Source of the DNA: Phytomonospora sp040655735
GTDB lineage: Bacteria; Actinomycetota; Actinomycetes; Mycobacteriales; Micromonosporaceae
NCBI RefSeq assembly: GCF_040655735.1
Contig: NZ_JBFAKK010000001.1
Coordinates: forward strand, 682,001-746,000
Length of the DNA: 64,000 nucleotides
Direction: 5' to 3'
Shown in pieces: positions 9,380 through 17,691 of the stretch (position 1 is its first letter; each line of letters opens with the position of its first letter). Below the pieces are notes generated by a model, which saw only the letters and a list, made by a program, of their open reading frames with translations, was not told the origin of the DNA and did not search any database. The translations under genes were made by a program, and so were the position numbers.

Positions 9380-12076
9380 ATGCCCGCCATCATTCCCAGC
9401 ACCCCAGGTGCCGCCTCGTACACCATTACCGGGTCGAAGGCCTTCGTGGCGAACGCGATCCTCGACTTCAACAACATCCCGCGTGCCTTCACCGTCGCCT
9501 ACCCCTCCCCGGCACCCGCCGGGCTGTCCATCGAGCTGCGCCGCGTCAGCGTTCCGACGGGATCCATCGACCTCGACGCGCTCGCCGACGGCGTGGTCGA
9601 CAGCGTCGCGATCAGCGGCCGCGACGTGAGCGTGGTCCGCTTCACCGGGGGCGGTACGACCCAGCTCACCTGCAACATCCAGGACCCCTCGGAGGCCGGT
9701 GTCCTCAACGAGCACTACGAACTGCGGGTGAAGGCCGACGACCCGGTCATCTGGACCTTCTCGGTGGACAACGCCTTCAACTCCAACGTGGTGCGCCTCG
9801 TCTGCGACCCGGTGGCGGCCTTCAACGGCCTCTCGCCGAACCTGCTCGAACAGCAACTGCTCACCTTGACCGCCGACGACGCGGTCGGCCCGCTGGCCAC
9901 GCCGACCGTCGTGCGCGCCCTCGCCGGCGACCTGGTCCTGCCGGCGCCGACGCCGCAGTACGAGTTCGGCCACACCGGACTGATCGCGATCATCGGCCTG
10001 CCCTCGGATCCGTCCGTGAGCCAGACCTACCAGCTGATCGACGCCTCCCTGGCGCCCAGTCCGCTGCCCGGCGTGTACGGGTCGATCCCGGTCCCGATGA
10101 CCGTTGATGTCACGCACAGCGGGATCACGCCCGACGACCCGGACTTCCTGAGCGCGCGCGGGACCTTCAACACCACCATCGAGCCGCGACCGCAGCGGGC
10201 GGTCCTGGTCCTCGACCGCTCGGGCAGCATGGCCGCCGAGAACCGCTGGGACAACGCCAAGACGGCCGCGCGGATCTTCGTCAACCTCTTCGGCGAGTTC
10301 CGCAACAACGTCGATCCGCAGGACGCGATCGGCATCACGGTGTTCGAGGACGACGACTGCACCTTCCGCGATCCACGCCCGCCGGTCAACGCGGTCGTGT
10401 CGCCGCTGAACACCGCTGTCGAGGGGATGGACAAGCCCGAGCAGGTCGCGGCCAACATCGGGGCGACGATCTTCGGGAACCCGGGCGGCTGCACCCCGAT
10501 CGGCGACGGTCTGGCCTTCGGGCTCCAGACGCTCCAGAACGGCGGCCTGCCGGCCGATGCCCGCTTCACGGTCGTCTTGATGACCGACGGCGACGAGAAC
10601 GCCGGGACGGTCAAGGTCGGGCCGGGAGCCGACCCGGGCAACCCGATGACCTGGTCGCAGCGGATCGCGCCCTCGGTCCTCCCGGCGATCCCCGACATCA
10701 ACCCGATCGCCTCCCATCCCGACTTGAACCTGTTCACCATCGGACTGGGTTCGGCGCCGAACAACGCCGTGCTCAACAGCCTGGTCGCCAAGGGGCACTT
10801 CGCCGCCGCGGTCACCGTCGGCGAGCTCATCGACCGCTTCACCACGATGCTCAAGATCTCCCAGGAGATCAACAAGCTGACCCCGCGCTACACACAGGAC
10901 GAGGGCGCGCCACAGCCGGCGCCTCCGCAGACGGAGGTGTTCTTCACGACGACCAGTGCCGAGAAGTTCGGTGTTGCGGTCCTGCGCGACATCTCCGTGA
11001 GCCCGGTGACGCCGACAACGGTGGAGATCGCGCGCTGGAACGGCTCGGCCTTCGTGGTGGAGCCGATTCCGGTGCAGACCTTCGAGGGCCACCACTACAT
11101 CGGTGTCCCGAACGCCACGGCCTTCGGTGCGGGTTCGCAGATCTGGCGCGTGCGGCGGCTCAACGCCGGTGTCCCGGAGCCGCTGACGGTGACCACGGCT
11201 TCCTCGGACGTGATCGCCTTCGAGGACCTCCACGTGAAGTCGGCGCTGACGCTGGACAAGAAGGACTACGACACCGGCGACGACATGAATCTCGCCGTGC
11301 GGATCAGGCACGACTTCGCTCGGGTGCGGGGCGCCACCGTGCGCGCCGTCCTCGACGCGCCCGACGGCGGCCTTGGCGAGATGCTCAGCGATCTCGACGC
11401 CGACGACATCGATCGCAACAAGCGCCGGATCCGCTCGGCGAAGGACCGGGCGCGGGGCCGCTCGGCGCTGATCGAGGCGCTGCTGGCGAAGTTCGACTGG
11501 CGCGGGCTGCCGCGTTGCCAGCCCGCCGGCGATAAGGGAGGCCTGTTCGTCGACGGCACGGACCTGCTGCACGACCGCGACGGGGACGGCACGTACACCA
11601 ACACTTTCGCTCGGGTCAACGCCGACGGCGTCTACAACTGGACGCTCTTCGTCGACGGCACCGACACCGACGGGAACGTGTTCAGCCAGCGCCTCGACCA
11701 GTCCGCCCTGGCCGCGATCGGCGTCAGCTCCCGCACGAGCGTCATCCGCAAGGAGACCCTGCGCGACGCGCCTCCCGGGATGAAGGCCGTCAAGATCACG
11801 GTCACCCCGCTGGACAAGTTCAAGAACCGGCTCGGGCCGGGCTTCGACGACACCGTCATCTGGGCCGTGCGCGACGGTGGAGTCTTCGCCCACGTCAAGA
11901 AGCAGGAGGGCCCGCCGGTCAACACCGACGGCACCTACACCCGCACGGTCGTGTTCAAGGCCGGCGCCAACCCGACGGTGAAGCTGTCGGTCAACGGCGT
12001 CACGCTGCCGAAGATCTACGTGCGCCAGCCCGACCACCGGGACGGCAAGGACACCGACGACAAGACCAAGCGGTAG
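9380..12076 (+). CDS. vWA-domain protein at the end of the eCIS operon
   Basis: An 898-aa protein. The start chosen is the ATG 19 bases after the upstream stop, with 'GAAAGG' before it; a longer frame would run inside the upstream gene. Residues ~1-260 are beta-rich. At ~272 a von Willebrand factor A domain begins: 'AVLVLDRSGSM' (MIDAS DxSxS), 'GGCTPIGDGL' (MIDAS Thr) and 'VLMTDGDENAG' (MIDAS Asp). After ~600 come Ig-like beta segments and a late 'VDGTDLLHDRDGDGTY' acidic loop that could bind calcium. No signal peptide or membrane anchor is seen. A metal-dependent adhesin on the particle, or a payload, are both possible; neither is shown by sequence. Confidence 0.65.
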   Translation: MPAIIPSTPGAASYTITGSKAFVANAILDFNNIPRAFTVAYPSPAPAGLSIELRRVSVPTGSIDLDALADGVVDSVAISGRDVSVVRFTGGGTTQLTCNIQDPSEAGVLNEHYELRVKADDPVIWTFSVDNAFNSNVVRLVCDPVAAFNGLSPNLLEQQLLTLTADDAVGPLATPTVVRALAGDLVLPAPTPQYEFGHTGLIAIIGLPSDPSVSQTYQLIDASLAPSPLPGVYGSIPVPMTVDVTHSGITPDDPDFLSARGTFNTTIEPRPQRAVLVLDRSGSMAAENRWDNAKTAARIFVNLFGEFRNNVDPQDAIGITVFEDDDCTFRDPRPPVNAVVSPLNTAVEGMDKPEQVAANIGATIFGNPGGCTPIGDGLAFGLQTLQNGGLPADARFTVVLMTDGDENAGTVKVGPGADPGNPMTWSQRIAPSVLPAIPDINPIASHPDLNLFTIGLGSAPNNAVLNSLVAKGHFAAAVTVGELIDRFTTMLKISQEINKLTPRYTQDEGAPQPAPPQTEVFFTTTSAEKFGVAVLRDISVSPVTPTTVEIARWNGSAFVVEPIPVQTFEGHHYIGVPNATAFGAGSQIWRVRRLNAGVPEPLTVTTASSDVIAFEDLHVKSALTLDKKDYDTGDDMNLAVRIRHDFARVRGATVRAVLDAPDGGLGEMLSDLDADDIDRNKRRIRSAKDRARGRSALIEALLAKFDWRGLPRCQPAGDKGGLFVDGTDLLHDRDGDGTYTNTFARVNADGVYNWTLFVDGTDTDGNVFSQRLDQSALAAIGVSSRTSVIRKETLRDAPPGMKAVKITVTPLDKFKNRLGPGFDDTVIWAVRDGGVFAHVKKQEGPPVNTDGTYTRTVVFKAGANPTVKLSVNGVTLPKIYVRQPDHRDGKDTDDKTKR

Positions 12077-12106
12077 CGGTCCTGACGGGCGGCACCACAT
12101 GAGGAA

Positions 12107-12135
12107 GGGGCACCGGTCGCGACGACCGGTGCCCC
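12107..12135. terminator. bidirectional hairpin terminator between eCIS operon and ligD-pol
   Basis: Perfect inverted repeat: 13-bp arms (GGGGCACCGGTCG and its complement) around a 3-base loop. It lies between two convergent genes, 30 bases after the vWA stop and 14 bases before the ligD-type stop. There is no T-run, as is usual for high-GC actinobacterial terminators. Confidence 0.85.
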
Positions 12136-12148
12136 TGCGCGTCCGTGT

Positions 12149-13102
12149 TCAGCTCCTGGGGCGGGCGGCGCGCTTCCTGCGCTTGGGCGCCTCGACCTCG
12201 GGAACCTTCGGCCCGCGTTCGAGCATCGGCTCCCACAAGTCCCCGCCCTCGTCGACGCGCTCGAAGACCTCGTCGGGCGTGAAGCGCAACTCGCGGACGG
12301 CCTCGACCTCGTCCCAGGTCATCGGCGCGGAGACGGTGGGTACGCCCAGCCCGCGCAGCGAGTAGGGGGCCACGGTGGTCTTCGCGGCGTTGTTCTGACT
12401 CCAGTCGATGAAGATCTTGCCGTCGCGCTCCTTCTTGAGCATGTTGGCGGTCACCAGCTCCGGCCGCTCGACCTCCAGCTCCTTGGCCAAGGCCTTGGCG
12501 TAGGCCGAGACGTCTCCATCGGACTGCTCGCCGGAGATGGGGCAGCAGATGTGCAGACCCTTCTTCCCCGAGCTCTTGGCATAGGCGGTGAGGCCGTCGC
12601 TTGCCAGCCGCTCCCGGAGCAGCAGCGCGACCTCGACGCAGTCCTCGATACCGGTGTGCTCGCCGGGGTCGAGGTCGGCCACCAGCCGGTCGGGGCGGCG
12701 CGTCTCGCCGTCGTCGCCGATCATCCACTGTGTGGTGTGCAGTTCGAGGGCCGCGAGGTTGGCCAGCCAGACGAGGGTGGCGGTGTCCTCGACGACCGGG
12801 AAGTCGGCGGTGTCGCGTCCCTTGGACGAGCCGGGCGTGGACAGCGTGGCGAGGCGGACCCAGTCGGGCGTCCCGGCCGGGGCGTTCTTCTCGTAGAAGG
12901 GCCGCGTGCCGGTCCCGTTGGGGTACCGGATCCGGGTGACCGGGCGGTCGCGCAGGTGGGGGAGGATGATCGGGGCGATCCGGCGGTAGTAGCCCACCAC
13001 GTCGGCCTTGGTGTAGCCGGCGTCGGGATACATCACCTTGTCCGGTTTGGACAGGGAGACCTCATGGCCGTCGATCGTTTCGGTCTGGCGTTCGGCTGGC
13101 AT
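12149..13102 (-). CDS. ligD: stand-alone LigD-type polymerase (primase-polymerase) domain protein
   Basis: A 317-aa protein corresponding to the polymerase (AEP primase-like) module of the NHEJ factor LigD, without ligase or nuclease modules. Landmarks: 'VSLSKPDKVMYPDAGYTK' at the N-terminus, 'RYPNGTGTRPFYEKN', 'DRLVADLDPGEHTG' with the metal-binding D-x-D pair, 'SGKKGLHICCPI' and 'KIFIDWSQNN' with the third catalytic Asp. The start is the ATG with GGGACGG just upstream; the longer open frame is unlikely coding. No ku gene is visible nearby. Many actinobacteria carry such split LigD modules; it would fill gaps with ribo- or deoxynucleotides at double-strand breaks. Confidence 0.85.
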   Translation of the reverse strand: MPAERQTETIDGHEVSLSKPDKVMYPDAGYTKADVVGYYRRIAPIILPHLRDRPVTRIRYPNGTGTRPFYEKNAPAGTPDWVRLATLSTPGSSKGRDTADFPVVEDTATLVWLANLAALELHTTQWMIGDDGETRRPDRLVADLDPGEHTGIEDCVEVALLLRERLASDGLTAYAKSSGKKGLHICCPISGEQSDGDVSAYAKALAKELEVERPELVTANMLKKERDGKIFIDWSQNNAAKTTVAPYSLRGLGVPTVSAPMTWDEVEAVRELRFTPDEVFERVDEGGDLWEPMLERGPKVPEVEAPKRRKRAARPRS

Positions 13103-13544
13103 GTCACCGTCCCTGGGAGACGCGTCTACATGCCCCGAAACTACGCCGCCCGGTCCCCGAGCGGGCCGGTCTCGCGCGAACGGCGGGACCGCGCTTGCCC
13201 AATGCGGTTCGCTAAACAGTGCTGGCCGAGGTTTTGTGGCCGTCGGGGAAATGGTCGGGCGTAAACCGCTGAATAACACTTTCGGTAAGGCCGTCCACGT
13301 GGTGGAATTTCTTCTTCCGGCCGTCTGGTCGCAGCCGTGGAAACATGTAAAGCGGCGGGCATGAATTGCCGGAGTGTCGCCCGATCGAGTGACGGACTGG
13401 TTTGCCCCAGTTCTGACAGTCGACCGAATGAGCAGGTCAACCTTTTGCTTGTCGCGTATCCGACAGCTGCAACCCGTAACCTGAATGGCTCTTAATCGTT
13501 CGCGGAATGCTTCGCATGTTCGTGGGAGTTTCCCCAATCCGCAA

Positions 13545-13573
13545 TTGACGGTTCGCTTACGATTAATTACGCT
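13545..13573 (+). promoter_or_regulatory. candidate sigma70-like promoter for the RamR-like regulator
   Basis: TTGACG (-35) and TACGCT (-10, TAnnnT) are separated by exactly 17 bases, inside an unusually AT-rich stretch. Transcription would start near 13580 and give a leader of about 95 bases before the ATG at 13675. Based on motif match only. Confidence 0.45.
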
Positions 13574-13593
13574 AATGAGGCAAGACTCGCCGA

Positions 13594-13620
13594 TCCATGG
13601 GGAGTGAATGGCTCCATGGA
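13594..13620. repeat. inverted repeat in the leader of the RamR-like gene
   Basis: TCCATGG and CCATGGA, perfect 7-base arms 13 bases apart, just downstream of the candidate promoter. Could be a regulator site or a leader hairpin; no direct evidence for either. Confidence 0.35.
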
Positions 13621-13674
13621 GGGTATGTAAGTGCGGCCGGAGTCAAAAAATGCAGGGGCCGTAAGTCGGGGAGC

Positions 13675-14286
13675 ATGTTGATTCGCATCTTACTATGTCA
13701 AAAAAGGACATTGTGGCGTACGGCGCTGGCGAATCTCCTGTCACAGGAGGAGGACCTGCGCGTCGTCGCGGAGAGATCGAAGGGAGAGGAGGTCTTGTTC
13801 ACGACCATCAGCGAGCGTCCGAACATCGTGGTGCTCGACGCCAACCTCCCGGGCGGCCCGCCCGTGGACGAGTTGTGCAAGTCCTTGCGAGCGAAGGCGC
13901 CGGCCTGCGGCGTGCTGATCCTCTTGGAACGGCAGGCACCGGCAGGGCGGGCGATCGCGGCGTTGGGGCCGCGGGTCGGGCTCATCGGCACCGACACCTC
14001 GCCCGAGCGGCTGATCGCGGGAATTCGCGAACTGGCGGGCGGGCAACCCGTCATCGACCCGGACCTCGTCCTGGCGATGCTGTCCGCACGTGACAACCCG
14101 TTGACCGACCGAGAACGAGAGGTGCTGTTCATGGCCTCAAGAGGAGCACCGACGAGAGAGATCGCCGCCCACCTCTTCCTCAGCGCGGGAACGGTCCGCA
14201 ACTACCTCTCGCGCGCGTTGTCGAAGACCGGCGCGCGCACGCGTATCGAGGCCGTGCGGATCGCTCAGGACGCCGGCTGGATCTGA
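13675..14286 (+). CDS. RamR/AmfR-like LuxR-family response regulator with atypical receiver
   Basis: A 203-aa NarL/FixJ-type regulator. The start is the ATG preceded by GGGGAG; a longer frame upstream is not supported. The receiver spans ~1-120 and the LuxR helix-turn-helix ~140-203 ('PLTDREREVLFMASRGAPTR', 'GTVRNYLSRALSKTGARTR'). The phospho-acceptor position is present (Asp55 in 'VVLDANLPG'). The paired acidic residues that bind Mg2+ in normal receivers are replaced by Gln-Lys (residues 9-10), and the conserved Thr and Lys positions are Leu84 and Gly105. Gene context (precursor, LanKC, two ABC exporters) matches ramR/amfR, activators of SapB/AmfS-type morphogens. The 3' end overlaps the convergent exporter gene by 22 bases. 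Confidence 0.8.
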   Translation: MLIRILLCQKRTLWRTALANLLSQEEDLRVVAERSKGEEVLFTTISERPNIVVLDANLPGGPPVDELCKSLRAKAPACGVLILLERQAPAGRAIAALGPRVGLIGTDTSPERLIAGIRELAGGQPVIDPDLVLAMLSARDNPLTDREREVLFMASRGAPTREIAAHLFLSAGTVRNYLSRALSKTGARTRIEAVRIAQDAGWI

Positions 14287-15953
14287 GCCGCGGCCTCCCA
14301 GTGCCCGAGCAGCTCGCGGTACATCGGCGAGCGCTCGGGCATCGTCGTGTGATCGCCGTGCACGGCGCTGGTGCCGTCGAGGACGAGCACCGAGCCGGCC
14401 CGCCGGGCCGAACTGATCCGGTGGGCCACCACGATGAGAGTCCCGCCGCGCGCGGCGAAGGCGGTCTCGGCGCGCTCTTCGGCAGCCGGGTCGAGGTGGC
14501 AGGTCGCCTCGTCGAGAATGGCGACGGGTGCGGGGGAGAGGTAGGCGCGCGTCAGTGCGAGCAGCTGGCGCTCGCCGGCCGAGAGGTCGGCGGGACGGAT
14601 CACCGTGTCGTGCCCACCGAGCCGAGCGACCAGCGCCGCGGCGCCGACGGCCTGGGCGGCGCGGTCGAGTTCACCGGCCGAGGCCCCTGGACGAAGATAG
14701 GACAGGTTCTCGGCGACGGTCCCGGTGAAGACATAGGCCTCCTGTGGAATGAGCACGCGCAGTTCCGGCGAGTCGGGGCCGTGCCCGTCGATGGTCACCG
14801 TCCCCGCGCCGGGCTCCAGGAGTCCCGCGCACAGCCCGGCGAAGGTGGACTTCCCGATACCGCTGGGGCCGACGACCGCCAGGTGCGAACCGGCCGGCAG
14901 GTCGAGGTCGAGGCCGTCGAGCGCCGGCGCCGCTCGTGGCCCGTAGGCGAAGGTCAGGCCGCACACCGACAGGTGCCCGAGCGCCCGGCCGGCGGCCGGC
15001 TGGGGCGGCGGCGGGGGAGTCGCCGCGGTGTCGAGGATCCGGCCGAGCGTCACGACGAACCGCAGTCCGCTCCCTCCGAGGCCCTGCACCAGCGACCCGA
15101 GGGCGGGCTGGAGTCCGATCAGGACGTAGGTGAGTCCGCCGAGGATCGCTCCGGCGGTGACTCCACGTGAGACCAGCCAGGGGCCGGCGGCGAGCAGGGC
15201 GATCAGCGGCAGCCATCCCCCGACGGCGAAGCACAGGGTGCGCAACACCGCGACGCCTGCGAGGGAGCGTTCGGCGCGGGCCTGCGCGTCCACCGCGCGC
15301 CCGGCCAGATCGAGCGCCCAGGGCCGGGCGCCTCCCGCGGCGAGGTCGCGGGCGCCGCCGAGCACGCGCGTCACTGTCGTCGACAATTCCTCGTCGCTGC
15401 GCACGTACTCGCGCTGGCGCCGGGCGGCAAGGCCGAGTGTCGCGAGGAACAGTCCGAGGCCGAGCGCGAACGGGGGAAGCGTCCACGCCAGCACCAGCGG
15501 GGAGACCGACGCCAAGCCGACCACCGCCCCGATCGTGGTCACACAGAACCCGCGCGTCAGCACGAGCAGGCCGGCGTAGGTGTCGCGCACGATCTCGCTC
15601 TGGTGAGTCAGCCGGGCCAGCGCCCCGTCGTCGCCCTCACCGCGCACCGCACGGCTGAGGGCGCCTTCCACGGTGAGTGTCACCAGGTCGTCCCGGAAGG
15701 GCTCGACGAGGTCGCCGAGGCGCCGGTACACCCCCCGAGCGCCCAGTGCACCGATACCCGCGGCGACCATCACCGAGGCGAGCCACGCCAGCCCGACAAG
15801 GGGCCGGCCGGCGAGGAAACCCTCGTCGACCGCGCGTGCCACGGCGACGCCGGACAGTGCGGCCGGGAGAGCCTCCGGCAGCGACCACAGAGCGAACATC
15901 GTGAGCGGACGCGGCCGCAGCGAACGCAGCCCGTAGACGATCTCCCGTTTCAT
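14265..15953 (-). CDS. ABC exporter half-transporter, RamB-like (lanthipeptide export)
   Basis: A 562-aa type IV ABC half-transporter: ~300 N-terminal residues with about six membrane segments, then an ATPase domain with Walker A 'GPSGIGKST', signature 'LSAGERQLLAL', Walker B 'VAILDEATCHLD' with the catalytic Glu, and H-loop 'LIVVAHR'. It has no N-terminal C39 peptidase. The ATG overlaps the stop of the partner half-transporter (ATGA), so the two are translationally coupled and very likely form a heterodimer. In SapB/AmfS clusters the equivalent pair exports the modified peptide. Confidence 0.85.
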   Translation of the reverse strand: MKREIVYGLRSLRPRPLTMFALWSLPEALPAALSGVAVARAVDEGFLAGRPLVGLAWLASVMVAAGIGALGARGVYRRLGDLVEPFRDDLVTLTVEGALSRAVRGEGDDGALARLTHQSEIVRDTYAGLLVLTRGFCVTTIGAVVGLASVSPLVLAWTLPPFALGLGLFLATLGLAARRQREYVRSDEELSTTVTRVLGGARDLAAGGARPWALDLAGRAVDAQARAERSLAGVAVLRTLCFAVGGWLPLIALLAAGPWLVSRGVTAGAILGGLTYVLIGLQPALGSLVQGLGGSGLRFVVTLGRILDTAATPPPPPQPAAGRALGHLSVCGLTFAYGPRAAPALDGLDLDLPAGSHLAVVGPSGIGKSTFAGLCAGLLEPGAGTVTIDGHGPDSPELRVLIPQEAYVFTGTVAENLSYLRPGASAGELDRAAQAVGAAALVARLGGHDTVIRPADLSAGERQLLALTRAYLSPAPVAILDEATCHLDPAAEERAETAFAARGGTLIVVAHRISSARRAGSVLVLDGTSAVHGDHTTMPERSPMYRELLGHWEAAAQIQPAS

Positions 15954-17617
15954 CGCGGATCCTCCTCGCTGGTGAACACGGCGCGGTAGTCGGGATCGAG
16001 CCACAGGTCGGAGTGTTCGGCGACCCCGCGGACACGCCCCCCGTCGAGCCACACGACCAGGTCGGAGCCGGCGGCGGTGGACGCCCGGTGCGTCACGATC
16101 AGCCGGGTCCGCCCGCTGTGGTCGCGGGTCAGCGCCCTTCGGATGAGCGCCTCGGTCGCGGTGTCCACACTGGACATCGCGTCGTCGAGAACGAGCAGCC
16201 GCCGGGCTCCCCACGCCCGGGCCAGCCCGAGCCGCTGTGCCTCACCGCCCGACATCGGAGCCGAGTCGAGCGGCGTGGCATAGCCCTCGGGGAGCCTGCT
16301 GACCCAGTCGTGGGCATAGGTGGCCTCCGCGGCCCGCCGGGCGAACCCGTCGCCGCGGCCGAGGCCGATCGCATCGGCGACGGTGGCACCGACCAGGACC
16401 GGCCGCTCGAACGCGCAGCCGACGGCCGAGCGCAGCGACTCGCGGTCGAGCTGTTCGAGCGCGGTCCCGTCCAGCAGCACCGAACCCGCGTCGGGGTCGC
16501 GAAGGCGCGCGGCCACGGCCGCCAGCGTCGACTTCCCCGCCGCCGAGCGCCCGACCACGGCTACCGAAGCGCCGCCGGGCAGGTCGAGGTCGACACCGTC
16601 GAGTACCCGGCGCCCACCGGCTTCCACGCTCACATCGCGCAGTTCCAGCCGGCCCGGCCCCGCCGGCAGGACCGCCTGCCCGTAGGGCATGACGTCCTCG
16701 GTGAGGACCTCGTCCATCCGCCGCACCCCGGCGCGAGCCCTGGCGAGGCCGCCCAGGACCCCGGTGAGGCCGCCGAGACCGGCGCCCTGCATCGCGTACT
16801 GACCGGCGGCGAAGAGGTCTCCGGTGCTGATCCGGTGCCGCGACAGGGCGATCCCCCCCGCGGCGAGCACCCCCATCAGCACCATCGGGCCGACCACGGC
16901 GGCCTTCGCGCCCGTGCCGGCCAGCACCCGCCAGGTCAGCCGGCCGTGGCGGTGCAGTTCGGGGAGCGGACGCAAGACCCGGTCGCGCTCCGCGGCCGTG
17001 GTTCCCGCCGCCGCGATGGTCCGCGCGCCCGCCAGCGCCTCGCTCAGCCGCCCGGCGAGCTCGCCCTGGACGCGTTGGTAGTCGGCGACGACCTGGGTGG
17101 TGCGCCGGGTGTAGGTGCGCAGCACCAGCGCGATCGCGGCGAGCCCGGCGAGGAACGCCACGGCCAGCCACCAGTCGATGAGGGTCAGGAGCACCAGACT
17201 CCCGACGGGCGGGGCGATCGCGGCGAAGACGGTGACCAGACTGAGCCCGGACTGTGCGGCCTGGGGCGCGGTGCCGCTGACCCTGCTGACGAGATCGCCG
17301 GTGTCGAAGCGGGCCGAGGAGACCGGCGGGAGGTCGAGGAGGTGGCCGAGTACTCGGCGTCGCAGCCACGCCGTGGTCGAGGCGACGCAGACGGTACCGG
17401 CGAGCGTGTCGACGAGGTCGGCGATGATCCCGGCGGTGATGAGCAGGGCGGTCAGTGCGAGCCACCGGCCACTGTCCGATCCGGTGACGATCGCGTCGAC
17501 GGCCCGGCCGAGGACGGTCGGCAGCGCCAGCGCGACGGCCGCTCCCGAAAGGGATGAGACGGCCAGGACGGGGAGCCAGGCGCCGCCGCGCCGGACGATG
17601 GGACCGTGGACCGACAT
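15950..17617 (-). CDS. ABC exporter half-transporter, RamA-like with degenerate Walker B
   Basis: A 555-aa ABC half-transporter with an N-terminal membrane domain (~20-290) and a C-terminal ATPase: Walker A 'VVGRSAAGKST', signature 'MSGGEAQRLGLAR', Walker B 'LLVLDDAMSSVD' and H-loop 'RLIVTHR'. The residue after the Walker B Asp is Asp, not the catalytic Glu found in the partner, so one ATP site of the heterodimer is probably degenerate. No C39 peptidase is fused. It begins 74 bases after the precursor gene, with a perfect hairpin in between. Confidence 0.85.
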   Translation of the reverse strand: MSVHGPIVRRGGAWLPVLAVSSLSGAAVALALPTVLGRAVDAIVTGSDSGRWLALTALLITAGIIADLVDTLAGTVCVASTTAWLRRRVLGHLLDLPPVSSARFDTGDLVSRVSGTAPQAAQSGLSLVTVFAAIAPPVGSLVLLTLIDWWLAVAFLAGLAAIALVLRTYTRRTTQVVADYQRVQGELAGRLSEALAGARTIAAAGTTAAERDRVLRPLPELHRHGRLTWRVLAGTGAKAAVVGPMVLMGVLAAGGIALSRHRISTGDLFAAGQYAMQGAGLGGLTGVLGGLARARAGVRRMDEVLTEDVMPYGQAVLPAGPGRLELRDVSVEAGGRRVLDGVDLDLPGGASVAVVGRSAAGKSTLAAVAARLRDPDAGSVLLDGTALEQLDRESLRSAVGCAFERPVLVGATVADAIGLGRGDGFARRAAEATYAHDWVSRLPEGYATPLDSAPMSGGEAQRLGLARAWGARRLLVLDDAMSSVDTATEALIRRALTRDHSGRTRLIVTHRASTAAGSDLVVWLDGGRVRGVAEHSDLWLDPDYRAVFTSEEDPR

Positions 17618-17639
17618 GTCGTCTCCCGCTCGTGGATGT

Positions 17640-17674
17640 GACCGGTCCCGGGGCGAATCGCCCCGGGACCGGTC
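17640..17674. terminator. strong hairpin between lanA and the exporter genes (attenuating terminator)
   Basis: Perfect 16-bp stem with a 3-base loop: left arm GACCGGTCCCGGGGCG, loop AAT, right arm its exact complement. It begins 17 bases after the precursor stop. Such hairpins downstream of lantibiotic precursor genes usually end most transcripts and let some read through into export genes. Confidence 0.8.
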
Positions 17675-17691
17675 GGGCCTACCGCCGATTC

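Larger units (their letters stand above)
13103..13674. other. 572-bp intergenic region upstream of the lanthipeptide regulator
   Basis: No convincing gene is seen on either strand. The region is less GC-rich than its surroundings, especially 13480-13600, with runs such as TTACGATTAATTACG. It holds the ligD leader, a sigma70-like promoter candidate for the response regulator gene and a short inverted repeat (both listed separately). Short open frames here lack the G/C third-position bias of neighbouring genes. Confidence 0.6.

Noticed and set aside
1..12076. Prophage
   Set aside because: Only tail and baseplate-type genes are present and no capsid, portal, terminase, integrase or lysis gene is visible in the window; an eCIS fits better. 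The region left of base 1 was not seen.
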